This document shows, one piece after another, positions 8,178 through 16,567 of a stretch of 44,573 nt of DNA. Both the position numbers and the translations under genes were made by a program. Where the stretch lies: NCBI RefSeq assembly GCF_009674805.1, contig NZ_WKKI01000033.1, positions 1-44,573 on the forward strand, read 5' to 3'. Source of the stretch: Metabacillus lacus (GTDB lineage Bacteria; Bacillota; Bacilli; Bacillales; Bacillaceae). Each line of letters starts with the position of its first letter. The first letter of the stretch is position 1. The notes beneath the pieces are model-generated. The model was not told the origin of the DNA. It did not search any database and worked only from the letters and a program-made list of their open reading frames with translations.

Positions 8178-9863
8178 CTACTTGACTAAGTGATAAACAA
8201 CTGATTCGTAAGGACGTAAGGTAATTCTCCGGTAATCTTCAGAAGAATCATCATAATTGGAGAGCAGGATAGAGCTTTCAAATCCTTCTGTTTCCACTGA
8301 AGATGGCAGTTCGAACACTGTATTCTTTGCATAAAAATTGTTGATGACCAGAAGCTTTTCCGTTTCTGTGCTGCGGACATATGCAAAGATATCCTGATGA
8401 TCATCAAGAATCAGCTGATAATCGCCATCTGTAATAATATCGTATTTTTTACGCAGTTTTATCAGTTTCTTATAATGATAAAGAACTGACTGAGTGTTCT
8501 CCACTGCATTGGCTGCATTATGCTCCCGGTAGTTTTTAGCTACAGGAATCCACGGGGTTCCTTCCGTAAAGCCTGCGTTTTCAGAAGAATCCCATTGAAC
8601 AGGCGTGCGTGAATTGTCCCTCGACTTGCTTTTCAGAATCTCAAGAATGTCTTCTTCCTTCATGCCTTCTGCTCTCATCATATTGAAGATATTAATCGAT
8701 TCAACATCACGATATTCGTCAATGCTTTCAAATTTAGGGTTGGTCATTCCAAATTCTTCACCCTGATAAATGTAAGGTGTACCCTGCATAAGATGAACCG
8801 TTGTTGCCAGCATCTTTGCAGATTCAGAATGATATTTTCCGTCGTCTCCATAGCGCGACACAACACGCGGCTGATCGTGATTGCACCAGAACAGTGCATT
8901 CCAGCCTCCGCCCCTATGCATCTCAACCTGCCAGGTGGACAGAATATTCTTTAATGCCTGAAAGTCGAAGTCAGCTAGCGCCCATTTCTCTCCATTTGGA
9001 TAATCTACTTTTAGGTGATGAAAATTAAAAGTCATGCTCAGTTCTTTAGATTCGGGATTGGTGTACTGTATACAATGATCAATCGTCGTTGACGACATTT
9101 CACCGACCGTCATGCTGTCATATTTAGAAAATACTTCTTTGTTCATTTCCTTCATGAATTCATGCACGCGAGGTCCGTCTGTATAAAACTTGCGTCCGTC
9201 CCCAGGCGCCACACTGCCATCGTCATCTGGAAAGTCCTGATCCTTGGAAATAAGGTTCACCACATCCAGACGGAAGCCGTCCACGCCTTTTTCAAACCAA
9301 AAGCGCATCATATCGTACAATTTTTCGCGAAGCTCTTCATTTTCCCAGTTTAAGTCAGCCTGTGTGACGTCAAACAGGTGGAGATAGTATTGATCTGTTT
9401 GCTCATCGTGCTGCCAGGCGGAGCCGCCGAATTTTGATATCCAGTTGGTTGGCTCAGAGCCATCTTTCTTAGCGTCTTTCCATATATAATAGTCCCGGTA
9501 AGGATTGTCTTTTGATTTTTTCGCCTCTTGAAACCATTCATGATAAGTAGAGGTATGGTTTACAACAATGTCCATAATGATTTTTAATCCGCGCTGATGT
9601 GCTTCTTCCAGGAGACGGTCAAAATCCTCCATCGTCCCGTATTCTTCATGAATGGAGAAGTAGTCACTAATGTCATAACCATTATCATATTGCGGGGATT
9701 TATATATTGGAGTAAGCCAGACAACATCAACGCCCAGCTCTTTCAGATAGTCGAGCTTATCAATAATTCCCTGCAAATCACCTACACCATTTCCCGATGT
9801 ATCATTAAAGCTTTTCGGATAAATTTGATAAACGACTGATTTTTTCCACCAAGGTTGTTCCAC
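8178..9863 (-). CDS. treA: Trehalose-6-phosphate hydrolase TreA (GH13)
   Basis: A cytoplasmic glycoside hydrolase family 13 enzyme of 561 residues that splits trehalose-6-phosphate, delivered by TreP, into glucose and glucose-6-phosphate. Visible are WWKKSVVYQIYPKSF and GDLQGIIDKLDYL at the N-terminus, DIVVNHTS, the nucleophile Asp in DGFRLDVVN (near residue 199), the acid/base Glu in VGEMSSTT (near 254) and the third carboxylate in NHDQPR (near 330). The start is the GTG at 9863, with AGGTGGTG upstream; this gives the same length as the B. subtilis enzyme, whereas the longer reading from 9917 runs through non-coding sequence and a hairpin. Confidence 0.95.
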   Translation of the reverse strand: MEQPWWKKSVVYQIYPKSFNDTSGNGVGDLQGIIDKLDYLKELGVDVVWLTPIYKSPQYDNGYDISDYFSIHEEYGTMEDFDRLLEEAHQRGLKIIMDIVVNHTSTYHEWFQEAKKSKDNPYRDYYIWKDAKKDGSEPTNWISKFGGSAWQHDEQTDQYYLHLFDVTQADLNWENEELREKLYDMMRFWFEKGVDGFRLDVVNLISKDQDFPDDDGSVAPGDGRKFYTDGPRVHEFMKEMNKEVFSKYDSMTVGEMSSTTIDHCIQYTNPESKELSMTFNFHHLKVDYPNGEKWALADFDFQALKNILSTWQVEMHRGGGWNALFWCNHDQPRVVSRYGDDGKYHSESAKMLATTVHLMQGTPYIYQGEEFGMTNPKFESIDEYRDVESINIFNMMRAEGMKEEDILEILKSKSRDNSRTPVQWDSSENAGFTEGTPWIPVAKNYREHNAANAVENTQSVLYHYKKLIKLRKKYDIITDGDYQLILDDHQDIFAYVRSTETEKLLVINNFYAKNTVFELPSSVETEGFESSILLSNYDDSSEDYRRITLRPYESVVYHLVK

Positions 9864-9905
9864 GAACAAGCACCACCTAAAAAAAGATTTGATAAAATAC
9901 GAATA

Positions 9906-9930
9906 CCACTGGTGCAAATTGCACCAATGG
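9906..9930 (-). promoter_or_regulatory. mRNA hairpin between treP and treA
   Basis: Read on the minus strand, an 11-bp stem with one G-U pair (CCATTGGTGCA/TGCACCAGTGG, ATT loop) lies in the 89-nt treP-treA spacer. It has no T tail, so it is not a classical terminator. It may protect the treP 3' end or set the ratio of TreP to TreA. Confidence 0.55.
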
Positions 9931-9952
9931 CATATTTTGTTTTTGTTCTCTC

Positions 9953-11365
9953 TTACTTTTCTACTTTTCTAAGCTTGCCAAACACAAATGTAATGATGAA
10001 CGGGATGACAATCGCAATAGCCATACCGATGAAGAAAGGCGCCCATTTGTCAGGTACGATAGACAGGAATCCAGGAAGCCCTCCTACCCCAATGGAAGGT
10101 GCAATAACTCTGTTGATTGTAATGAACATACCTGCAATTGAAGCACCGATCATTGCTGCGAAGAATGGGAATCGGTAACGCAGGTTCACCCCGAACATTG
10201 CCGGTTCTGTAATACCAAGGGAAGCAGACACAGCAGATGTGAAGGATAAGCCCTTCAGTTTTTCATCTTTCAGGATAAACATCATCGCAAGTGCAGCAGA
10301 TCCCTGTGCAAGGTTAGACATTACCAAAATCGGCCACAAGAACGTACCGCCTGTATTCGAAATCAACTGAAGATCAACCGGAAGGAATGTATGGTGCATT
10401 CCTGTCACCACAAGCGGTGCATATAAAGCTCCGTACAGCAATCCTCCGATTGCAGGAAGCGCATCAAATAGTCCTACGAAAACACCAGTAACAGCATTAC
10501 CAATTGTAAACGTGATTGGCCCTATTGCGATGAAAGCAAGAAAGCCTGTTACAAGCAAAGCAATAGGAGCTACAAGCAAAAGCTGAAACGCATCAGGAAT
10601 CTTTTTGCGCAAGCCGATTTCAATTTTAGATAGTACCCAGGCTGCCGCCAATACCGGAAGCACCTGACCTTGATAGCCAACTTTCTGTACATCAAGACCG
10701 AATAAATTCCAAGTCGGAATTTCGCCTTCCTGCTGTGCCGCACCCCAGCCCCATGCATTCAATAAATCAGGATGAACAAGCATTAACCCTAATACAATAC
10801 CAAGCAGGGGACTTCCGCCAAAGCGGGTGGCCGCAGACCAGCCTATCAAACCTGGCAGGAACACGAATGCTGTATTCGCAATCAAGTTAATGATATTTGC
10901 AAGATCAGCCCATTGAGGGTATGCCTCTACAACTGACTGCTCAAAGAAAATTCCAGGTCCTGTAAGGACGTTGTTAATCCCCATCAGCAAACCTGCTGTC
11001 ACGATAGCCGGCAGTATCGGAATGAAAATATCCGCAAGCGTTTTAATAGCACGCTGCAAAGGATTCAAGTTTCCTTCAGATGCCTTTTTTACATCTTCCT
11101 TGGAAGCTTCCCCAACACCAGTTTCCTCAACAAGCTCTTTATACACCTTGTCCACTGTACCTTGCCCGATCACAACCTGAAACTGTCCGTTAGTGGAGAA
11201 AGATCCCTTTACAAGATCAATATTTTCCAATTTCTCACTGTCCACTTTCCCTTCATCCTTCAGTGCAAAACGAAGGCGTGTAACACAATGTGTCGCTGCA
11301 GCAATATTATCCTTACCGCCAACAGCTTCCACTATCTGGCGTGCTGCTTCTCTGTTTGTACTCAC
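9953..11365 (-). CDS. treP: Trehalose-specific PTS permease EIIBC (TreP)
   Basis: A 470-residue phosphotransferase-system transporter that imports and phosphorylates trehalose. The EIIB domain is N-terminal (residues 1-90), with the phosphorylatable Cys in AATHCVTRLRF and GQGTVDKVY. The EIIC domain follows with about ten membrane segments, including IFIPILPAIVTAGLLMG, MHHTFLPVDLQ and GITEPAMFGVNLR, the glucose-superfamily signatures. There is no fused EIIA domain, so it depends on a EIIA elsewhere, as in B. subtilis. Translation starts at GTG 11365 behind GAGGAGGT. It is the first gene of the treP-treA-treR operon and is preceded by the TreR/CcpA control region. Confidence 0.96.
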   Translation of the reverse strand: MSTNREAARQIVEAVGGKDNIAAATHCVTRLRFALKDEGKVDSEKLENIDLVKGSFSTNGQFQVVIGQGTVDKVYKELVEETGVGEASKEDVKKASEGNLNPLQRAIKTLADIFIPILPAIVTAGLLMGINNVLTGPGIFFEQSVVEAYPQWADLANIINLIANTAFVFLPGLIGWSAATRFGGSPLLGIVLGLMLVHPDLLNAWGWGAAQQEGEIPTWNLFGLDVQKVGYQGQVLPVLAAAWVLSKIEIGLRKKIPDAFQLLLVAPIALLVTGFLAFIAIGPITFTIGNAVTGVFVGLFDALPAIGGLLYGALYAPLVVTGMHHTFLPVDLQLISNTGGTFLWPILVMSNLAQGSAALAMMFILKDEKLKGLSFTSAVSASLGITEPAMFGVNLRYRFPFFAAMIGASIAGMFITINRVIAPSIGVGGLPGFLSIVPDKWAPFFIGMAIAIVIPFIITFVFGKLRKVEK

Positions 11366-11379
11366 TAAGATAACCTCCT

Positions 11380-11393
11380 CGTAATCGTTTTCA
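11380..11393 (-). promoter_or_regulatory. cre site in the treP leader
   Basis: On the minus strand TGAAAACGATTACG matches the CcpA consensus TGWAANCGNTNWCA at all but the last base. It lies just before the treP ribosome site, downstream of the promoter, where CcpA would act as a roadblock. Confidence 0.65.
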
Positions 11394-11484
11394 AATTATA
11401 GAATGATAGCAGTTAAACACTGATAGTATAAGTAACTTTCGGATCCTTTATCCTTTTGACCTAACCTAAGGGATCCAAAACATT

Positions 11485-11498
11485 TATAACCGCTTTCA
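11485..11498 (-). promoter_or_regulatory. cre site downstream of the tre promoter
   Basis: On the minus strand TGAAAGCGGTTATA matches the CcpA consensus at 13 of 14 positions. It is about 30-40 bp downstream of the predicted transcription start. A weaker 12/14 match lies upstream of the promoter at 11573-11586. Confidence 0.65.
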
Positions 11499-11510
11499 AT
11501 TAACATTTTA

Positions 11511-11527
11511 AGCTGTATATACAACTT
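11511..11527. promoter_or_regulatory. TreR operator 1
   Basis: CTGTATATACAA around the palindromic core TGTATATACA (11514-11523), matching the known B. subtilis TreR operator type. It lies downstream of the predicted +1. Its centre is 32 bp (three helical turns) from operator 2. Confidence 0.8.
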
Positions 11528-11535
11528 ATGAACTA

Positions 11536-11564
11536 ATCATATACCTGTATATACAAGTTGTCAA
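11536..11564 (-). promoter_or_regulatory. Sigma-A promoter of the tre operon
   Basis: On the minus strand TTGACA (11564-11559), a 17-bp spacer, then TATGAT (11541-11536). This is a near-consensus vegetative promoter with TreR operator 2 inside it. Confidence 0.85.
11543..11558. promoter_or_regulatory. TreR operator 2
   Basis: The same palindromic core TGTATATACA (11546-11555), flanked by CAAG on the right. It sits in the spacer between the -35 and -10 boxes, so bound TreR would exclude RNA polymerase. Confidence 0.8.
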
Positions 11565-11586
11565 CCAAAAATATAAATCGCTTTCA

Positions 11587-11627
11587 GGGACAAGGGGACA
11601 GGTCCCTTGTCCCACGTCCCTTGTCCC
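11587..11627. repeat. GGGACAAGG-type palindromic repeat
   Basis: A 27-nt hairpin (GGGACAAGG paired with CCTTGTCCC, 11587-11613) followed by a second copy of the right arm ending at 11627. Related copies occur at 13848-13874 and 16113-16133, and half-copies at 24312 and 27681. These look like REP-type small repeats of Bacillus; no cognate transposase is in the window. Confidence 0.7.
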
Positions 11628-11689
11628 GGAAAAGGAATTCTGCCTCCCTCACTCGAATTGTAATAGTAACCGCACTGGAGGGGATTGCA

Positions 11690-13642
11690 ATGTTCAAAGA
11701 GTTGAAAAAAATTATTGAAGAAGAGTTATCAGGCAGACAGGCTTTTCGGTATGCCGACCGTATCGCCCAGTATCACCGCATTCAGGCATCACCAGGGTAT
11801 CGGGAGGCAGCCCATGAAGTCATGAAGTTATTAAAAAGAGACGGTGTGGATGCTGAACTCGTTTCCTATCCTGCTCAATTTGGCGAGCGTTTCCTTTCAC
11901 ATCATTCCTTCAAAGAATGGTCGTGCCATAGTGCCGAATTATGGATAGAAACACCGGAACGCAAACGAATTGCCAGATTTCAAGAGGAAGAAATTTCACT
12001 GGTCCAAAGAAGCATCTCCACACCGGAAGAAGGTCTGAAGGCTGAACTCGTCGTCATTGAAAATGCCGAGGATGAAACCAGTTATATGGGATGTAACCTT
12101 GAAGGCAAGATGGCACTAGTTAGAGGAGATCAGTTTATTATTCATGCATTAGCTGTTGAAAAATATAAATGCGCCGGGCTCATCTTTGACAACCTCGCTG
12201 AATTCAAGCCCATCAGGACACGATTAGATTTACCCGACACCCGCCAGTATACATCCTATTGGTGGCATCATGATGAAGAAGTAAAATCCTTCGGGTTTGT
12301 CGTCTCCCCACGGATTGGTGAAGAGCTGAGAAATCTGGCGAGAAAGGGAACAGTCCATTTAAAGGCAACCGTAAAAACAGATCTGCAGGATGGCCACTTC
12401 CAAAACATTGAATACTTCATTCCCGGCAAAAAAGATCAGGAAATTCTGCTCGTCAGCCATCTATGCCATCCCTTTCCAGGAGGGCAGGACAATGCATCAG
12501 GTCCCGGCACCTTAATGGAAGTGATGCGGACAATCACACATTTAATAAAGGACGGAAAACTGCCGCAGCCGGAACTTGGAATCCGCTTTTTAATGATGCC
12601 GGAAATGACAGGAACGGCTGCCTACTTTCATCAGCATCAAGATAGAATTAGCAAAACCATCGCAGCATTAAATCTTGATATGGTCGGAGGTGACCAAACG
12701 AAAGGCGGCGGACCGCTCTGTATTGAACAGCCGCCAATGGCTGTCCCCACATTTTTGGACAGGTTCGCCAGCAAGCTGTTTGAGAGTACAGCCAACAACA
12801 CAACCAACTTCACCGGCACTTCAGAATACAGTACCGTTCACTATGTGCAAACACGCTTCTCCGGCGGAAGCGATCACTATATCATTTCAGACCCGACCAT
12901 CGGCATTCCTTGTCCTATGCTGATTCAATGGCCGGATAAGCATTACCACACCACCTCAGATTCTACGAACCATCTTGATGAAAACATGATGAAGCTGGTT
13001 GGGACTGTCACTGCCCTATATAGCTACAGTCTGGCAAACGGACAAGAAGAGGAATGGATTGCTTATACTTTGCAGCACATAGGCACCACAGGATTTCATT
13101 TGAATAATGCCAGAGAGTGGCTGGTAAAAGATAACCCTGCTAAAAAGGAATTTCATCCTGCATTCTCCTTCTATGTTCAATATGAAAAGGACTCCCTTGC
13201 CCAGCTGGAACAGTATGCAAAAACTCGAGGTTTCAACAGCATGTCAGAAAAAATACAAAGCCTGAAAAATTTGATTGAAAAGCAAGCGGAAATAATTGCT
13301 GCTATAGGTGATGATGGACTATCAGAGAAAACAGTTATCAAGGAAAAACTGCACTGGACAAATAATATCTATAAAAGAAACTTTCAAGGGCCAATCCGCA
13401 CGATTGATGAAATAGCTTCCCTGCCTGTAGAGGAACGGTACCGCTGGTTAAAAGAAACACAATATAACATACCGATGGGCTATGAAGACTTCATACTCTA
13501 CTGGATGGACGGAAAACGGACAATCCAGGAAGTACTAGATCTAACGTATTTTGAAACTGGCCAGCTTTTTCCTGACTATGTATCCAGCCTCATAGAACTC
13601 TACATAAAGCTGGAGGTTATTCAAAGTGTCGGAGAAGCATAA
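11690..13642 (+). CDS. M28-like aminopeptidase-fold protein (DUF4910 type)
   Basis: A 650-residue protein with a zinc aminopeptidase core of the M28 kind. Candidate metal ligands and catalytic residues are visible: LVSHLCHPFPGGQDNASGPG (His and Asp), MPEMTGT (Glu), LNLDMVGGD (Asp) and SGGSDHY (His). A PA-like insert seems to occupy residues 120-210. The C-terminal 100 residues, with a helix-rich segment ending in KLEVIQSVGEA, resemble the winged-helix tail of DUF4910/DUF2172 proteins. No signal peptide is seen, so it is probably cytoplasmic. I place the start at ATG 11690 behind CTGGAGGGG. The frame is open back to 11558, but that part crosses the GGGACAAGG repeat. Substrate unknown. Confidence 0.75.
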   Translation: MFKELKKIIEEELSGRQAFRYADRIAQYHRIQASPGYREAAHEVMKLLKRDGVDAELVSYPAQFGERFLSHHSFKEWSCHSAELWIETPERKRIARFQEEEISLVQRSISTPEEGLKAELVVIENAEDETSYMGCNLEGKMALVRGDQFIIHALAVEKYKCAGLIFDNLAEFKPIRTRLDLPDTRQYTSYWWHHDEEVKSFGFVVSPRIGEELRNLARKGTVHLKATVKTDLQDGHFQNIEYFIPGKKDQEILLVSHLCHPFPGGQDNASGPGTLMEVMRTITHLIKDGKLPQPELGIRFLMMPEMTGTAAYFHQHQDRISKTIAALNLDMVGGDQTKGGGPLCIEQPPMAVPTFLDRFASKLFESTANNTTNFTGTSEYSTVHYVQTRFSGGSDHYIISDPTIGIPCPMLIQWPDKHYHTTSDSTNHLDENMMKLVGTVTALYSYSLANGQEEEWIAYTLQHIGTTGFHLNNAREWLVKDNPAKKEFHPAFSFYVQYEKDSLAQLEQYAKTRGFNSMSEKIQSLKNLIEKQAEIIAAIGDDGLSEKTVIKEKLHWTNNIYKRNFQGPIRTIDEIASLPVEERYRWLKETQYNIPMGYEDFILYWMDGKRTIQEVLDLTYFETGQLFPDYVSSLIELYIKLEVIQSVGEA

Positions 13643-13847
13643 CTCCTTGGAAACACCCACGGTAATTCGGCGTTGATGCTTAAAACCGAATTATATAATC
13701 ACCTTGAGTATATGGACAACGTGAAAATTACTTGAGGAGATTGAAATGCTGCAAAAGGTTGTCACAGATGAACAATACGAACATATAATCAACCAAAGTA
13801 TAAACATACAGCTGTGACGTTTCATATATTAAAAGGATTAGAATTTA

Positions 13848-13874
13848 GGGACAAGGAACCTGACCCCTTGTCCC
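13848..13874. repeat. GGGACAAGG-type palindromic repeat, second copy
   Basis: GGGACAAGG and CCTTGTCCC form a 9-bp stem around AACCTGACC. The arms are identical to those of the copy at 11587. Confidence 0.7.
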
Positions 13875-13907
13875 ACTCTCTCAGTTTTTTCAATCCTAAT
13901 CAATACT

Positions 13908-13916
13908 TGATATAAT
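13908..13916 (+). promoter_or_regulatory. Extended -10 promoter of the exonuclease-BRCT gene
   Basis: TGATATAAT, a consensus -10 with the TGN extension, lies about 38 bp before the chosen start codon. The -35 region is poor, as is usual for extended -10 promoters. Confidence 0.6.
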
Positions 13917-13953
13917 AATAGTATAAAAGCATAGACCAATGAGGAGGTATTTG

Positions 13954-14898
13954 ATGGATTTTATCGCCCTTGATTTTGAAATTGCCAACCATAAATTATC
14001 CAGCGCGTGCTCATTAGGAATGGTATTTGTGGAAGATAACGCAATTGTAGACAAGAAAAATTTTCTGATTAGGCCTCCAGCCCTTAAAGTAGATCCTGAA
14101 TATACAAACATACATGGAATAACTGCTGAAATGCTTAAGGACGCTCCTCTCTTTCCTGAGATATGGAATGAAATACAGCATTATTTTTCAATGGAAACCT
14201 TGTTCGTCGCTCATAATGCCCAATTTGATATGAATGTTTTGAAGAATACTTTGTTAGAATACTCGATTGAACTACCTGAGTTCCAGTATGTCTGCAGTAT
14301 ACCTGTCAGCAGCAGTGCCCTTCAGGGAGAACGGATAGGCAACTCATTAAAAGAAAGAACAGAACGATTTGGAATCGTATTAGAGAACCATCACGATGCT
14401 CTCTCAGATGCCCGTGCCTGCGCAGAACTTGTCATAAAAAGTGTGCAATCAAAGAAAAGAAAATCTCTCCAAAGTTACTGTCAAACCTATGGAAGAATTC
14501 CGGTGAAAAAGTTCTCTCAACTAAAACTTCAAACCACCTTCAAAAAGAAAAGAAAGAAATTTGAGAAAGTCTCTATAAAAGATATCGTTACAACCGAAAG
14601 TACATTTGACGAAAACCATAAGCTGTATGGGAAGAGTGTAGTATTTACTGGTGATTTACAATCGCTGGACCGAAAAGAAGCCATGCAGAAAGTCGTTGAC
14701 TATGGCGGCATAGTAAAAAGTGGAGTCAGCAGGAAAACGGACTTCCTGGTTGTCGGCAAACAGGACAAGAATGTGGTGGGAGTTGCGGGAATAAGCACGA
14801 AAGAGAAAAAAGCTTATGAACTGATCGAGCAAGGAATAGAGATTAAGATTATTGGAGAGGAAGAATTGATGGAGTTGATTTCTCCTGTTCGGTTATAA
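13954..14898 (+). CDS. DEDDh 3'-5' exonuclease with C-terminal BRCT domain
   Basis: A 314-residue protein. Residues 1-165 are a DnaQ/epsilon-type exonuclease: Exo I FIALDFEIA (Asp and Glu), Exo II VAHNAQFDMNVL (Asp), Exo III HHDALSDARACAEL (His and Asp), with the IHGIT segment also typical. A basic linker follows (KKKRKKFEKV). Residues 225-310 form a BRCT domain: YGKSVVFTGDL, the glycine pair GG in VDYGGIVKSGVS, and TDFLVVG. This PolC/epsilon-like plus BRCT arrangement occurs as a stand-alone nuclease of uncertain repair function in Firmicutes. Start ATG 13954 lies behind GAGGAGGT; ATG 13939 overlaps that site and is rejected. Confidence 0.88.
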   Translation: MDFIALDFEIANHKLSSACSLGMVFVEDNAIVDKKNFLIRPPALKVDPEYTNIHGITAEMLKDAPLFPEIWNEIQHYFSMETLFVAHNAQFDMNVLKNTLLEYSIELPEFQYVCSIPVSSSALQGERIGNSLKERTERFGIVLENHHDALSDARACAELVIKSVQSKKRKSLQSYCQTYGRIPVKKFSQLKLQTTFKKKRKKFEKVSIKDIVTTESTFDENHKLYGKSVVFTGDLQSLDRKEAMQKVVDYGGIVKSGVSRKTDFLVVGKQDKNVVGVAGISTKEKKAYELIEQGIEIKIIGEEELMELISPVRL

Positions 14899-14997
14899 GC
14901 CTAAGCGACAGCAATTAATGTATTTATAGTTCTCAAGTTTTGGGACTGGCTAAACTGAGTAAGATACCTAACCTGGTAACTTCTAGGGAGGTACAAC

Positions 14998-15080
14998 ATG
15001 AATGAAACTAATGTAAATTGGTAGCTGCGTTAGTTACCTTCATCATCTTTTTAGTGAAGAGAAAAAACCGTAAACGATAA
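14998..15080 (+). pseudogene. Frameshifted small membrane peptide
   Basis: GGGAGG is followed by ATG and only eight codons (MNETNVNW) before TAG. In another frame the sequence continues from a TTG as VAALVTFIIFLVKRKNRKR and stops. Together this is the N-terminus and the hydrophobic helix plus basic tail of a small membrane peptide, broken by a frameshift or small deletion near 15020. No family is recognised. Confidence 0.35.
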
Positions 15081-15130
15081 AGTTTTTTAGATACAATGTT
15101 CGGCTGCGAAATTTAGCGGTTGGAACATAC

Positions 15131-15165
15131 AAAAAATCCGGTAGGCATGACGTCTACTGGATTTT
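15131..15165 (-). terminator. Leftward terminator, copy 1 of a duplicated hairpin
   Basis: On the minus strand, AATCCAGTAG pairs with CTACCGGATT and a run of T follows. It terminates the CPBP protease transcript. A near-identical hairpin, with matching sequence on both sides, is at 16532-16567. Confidence 0.7.
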
Positions 15166-15286
15166 GCGGGAGCAGTCTCTTTTCAATCTCCAGAAATCTT
15201 TTATTTTCGCAGCCTCCCCCCCCCAGCACACTAACACTTAACGTATTGGGGGGCAGGCGCTTTTATTTGTGCTTGCAATCCTTGCG

Positions 15287-16135
15287 TTAGATTATAAAGC
15301 CACTAAATACCATTCCGATATTAACAATAAAATGAAAAACAATACTAGGATAGATACTGTTTGTTTTAAGTGTGATTAATGCGTAAATGACCCCTGCAAC
15401 TGAAATTAATAAACTGAGAGACATAGAAAAGCCAATAGATAGATGAGAAAGCCCAAAACCAATACTTGTTAATAAAACAGCATAACGTGTCGATGTTTGG
15501 TGAGTGAGAGCCGTAAGCAATATCCCTCTCCAAATTACTTCCTCAAAGACTGCATTCATAATTGAAAAAATTAAACCAAACAAGATAAGCGATTGAATAT
15601 ATTCTATGTCCTTTTGAACAATAATGAATATATATATAACTACATTAATAATTATACCAATCATCCAAAACCAAAATATATTAAGTTCGTGAAACGGTAA
15701 TACGATAGAATTCTTCCAATTAGGTCTCTCATTAAACCAAGAAACCTTATTATTAAAGTAAAGATGACTTCCACTGATCCCCAGGATGATTAAAACAAGA
15801 AATAGACGGTTAAGAATAATTTCTGTACCCTTAGAAAGATCCATCAGTTTAACGAAATCATTTATACTTATAAATAACAAATAACTGATTAGAAAGGAAA
15901 ACATAAGTAATATAACGAATCTTTTTTCTTTAGATGTAAAAAACAAAATAACAAATCCCATAAATAGAATTATAGTAAAAACTTCCTGGTGGTAAGAAAT
16001 AGAAGCAATACCCCCAAAAAATAAAGCCGCAATACTAACTAATAACAAACAACTTCCCCATTTCCTTGCTATTTTAATGATTTCAATAATAGTGGAAAGT
16101 TCCCTTACTAGTGGGACAGAGGTGAACTGTCCCAT
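15287..16135 (-). CDS. CPBP-family intramembrane glutamic protease
   Basis: A polytopic membrane protein of up to 282 residues with about eight hydrophobic segments. The conserved CPBP (Abi/CAAX-protease-like) motifs are in order: EEVIWRG (the Glu-Glu pair and Arg, near residue 198), FGLSHLSIG (His), and FHFIVNIGMV (His/Asn motif). Such proteins cleave within membranes; in Firmicutes they are often linked to bacteriocin immunity or abortive phenotypes. The annotated start is doubtful: the first nine codons (MGQFTSVPL) come from the GGGACAG palindrome at 16113-16133 and have no ribosome site, so translation probably begins further in. The gene is A+T-rich compared with the flanking core genes. 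Confidence 0.8.
   Translation of the reverse strand: MGQFTSVPLVRELSTIIEIIKIARKWGSCLLLVSIAALFFGGIASISYHQEVFTIILFMGFVILFFTSKEKRFVILLMFSFLISYLLFISINDFVKLMDLSKGTEIILNRLFLVLIILGISGSHLYFNNKVSWFNERPNWKNSIVLPFHELNIFWFWMIGIIINVVIYIFIIVQKDIEYIQSLILFGLIFSIMNAVFEEVIWRGILLTALTHQTSTRYAVLLTSIGFGLSHLSIGFSMSLSLLISVAGVIYALITLKTNSIYPSIVFHFIVNIGMVFSGFII
16113..16133. repeat. GGGACAG palindrome overlapping the protease 5' end
   Basis: GGGACAG-AGGTGAA-CTGTCCC is a perfect 7-bp hairpin related to the GGGACAAGG repeats. It covers the apparent first codons of the CPBP gene, so an insertion here may have changed that gene's start. Confidence 0.6.
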
Positions 16136-16223
16136 ATTTCCATTATGGTGATAACTCCTATACGCCTCCCAATATACGAAATTGATGAGACTTCACAAGT
16201 AACCTTCGAAAGGGATAACCTCT

Positions 16224-16550
16224 CTAGTCATTCTTCGGAGATCTCATATATTCCTCCCTGTAAAAGTATGGGTTGGTTCTGCAGGCCAAAGGGTCTTTCA
16301 CCAAATTCATTGAGGAAATCTTTAACGACACCATCCCCGAAGGAGTACAAAACAAGAGATTTCCGTGCGGCAGGTAAGGACGCTGGCATTTTGCACCCCA
16401 TTCCTTAATTATATACGCCTCTCCCATTTGTAAATCGAAAAGAGAAGACCAGTTGGATGTTTTATCATCCAAGTTTTCAACGCCTAACAACACATCCTTA
16501 ATTTGAAGAGAGCCGGCTGGATGGATCATACAAAAAAATCCGGTAGGCAT
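16224..16550 (-). pseudogene. Broken immunity-like gene (SMI1/KNR4-like?)
   Basis: An open frame of 108 codons without a ribosome site. Its middle, GEAYIIKEWGAKCQRPYLPHGNLLF followed by TPSG, recalls SMI1/KNR4 (SUKH) immunity proteins, where GNLLFGTPSG-type motifs occur. After TPSG the reading improves in the next frame (DGVVKDFLNEFGERPFG, ending at 16228), so a frameshift is likely. The 5' end runs into the duplicated terminator at 16532, so the N-terminus is missing too. It lies just downstream of a second immunity-like fragment on the same strand. The family assignment is tentative. Confidence 0.4.
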
Positions 16551-16567
16551 GACGCCTACTGGATTTT
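16532..16567 (-). terminator. Leftward terminator, copy 2 of a duplicated hairpin
   Basis: On the minus strand a 12-bp stem (AATCCAGTAGGC/GCCTACCGGATT, GTCAT loop) is followed by seven T. It lies beyond the 3' end of the DUF5071-like fragment and repeats the hairpin and flanks at 15131. Confidence 0.75.

Larger units (their letters stand above)
13643..13953. other. Intergenic region with degenerate small ORF and hairpins
   Basis: This gap of 311 bp holds an 8-bp inverted repeat TAATTCGG/CCGAATTA (13663-13693). A 23-codon ORF runs from 13746 to 13817 behind GAGGAGATT and starts MLQKVVTDEQYEH; it looks like the stub of a broken gene. The GGGACAAGG repeat and the promoter of the next gene follow. 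No intact gene is seen. Confidence 0.5.
14899..15286. other. Intergenic region with gene debris and hairpins
   Basis: This gap of 388 bp holds a broken small-membrane-peptide gene (14998-15080), a leftward terminator (15131-15165) and a long-range inverted repeat of a C9 tract with GGGGGGCAGGC (15212-15258). No intact gene is seen. Confidence 0.6.

Noticed and set aside
11558-11689. N-terminal extension of the M28-like peptidase frame
   Set aside because: The extension translates the tre promoter edge and the GGGACAAGG palindrome; a proper ribosome site precedes ATG 11690.
15212-15258. C9 tract and distant G6 as a regulatory RNA
   Set aside because: A long loop and homopolymer arms only; no conserved structure or expression signal can be argued.
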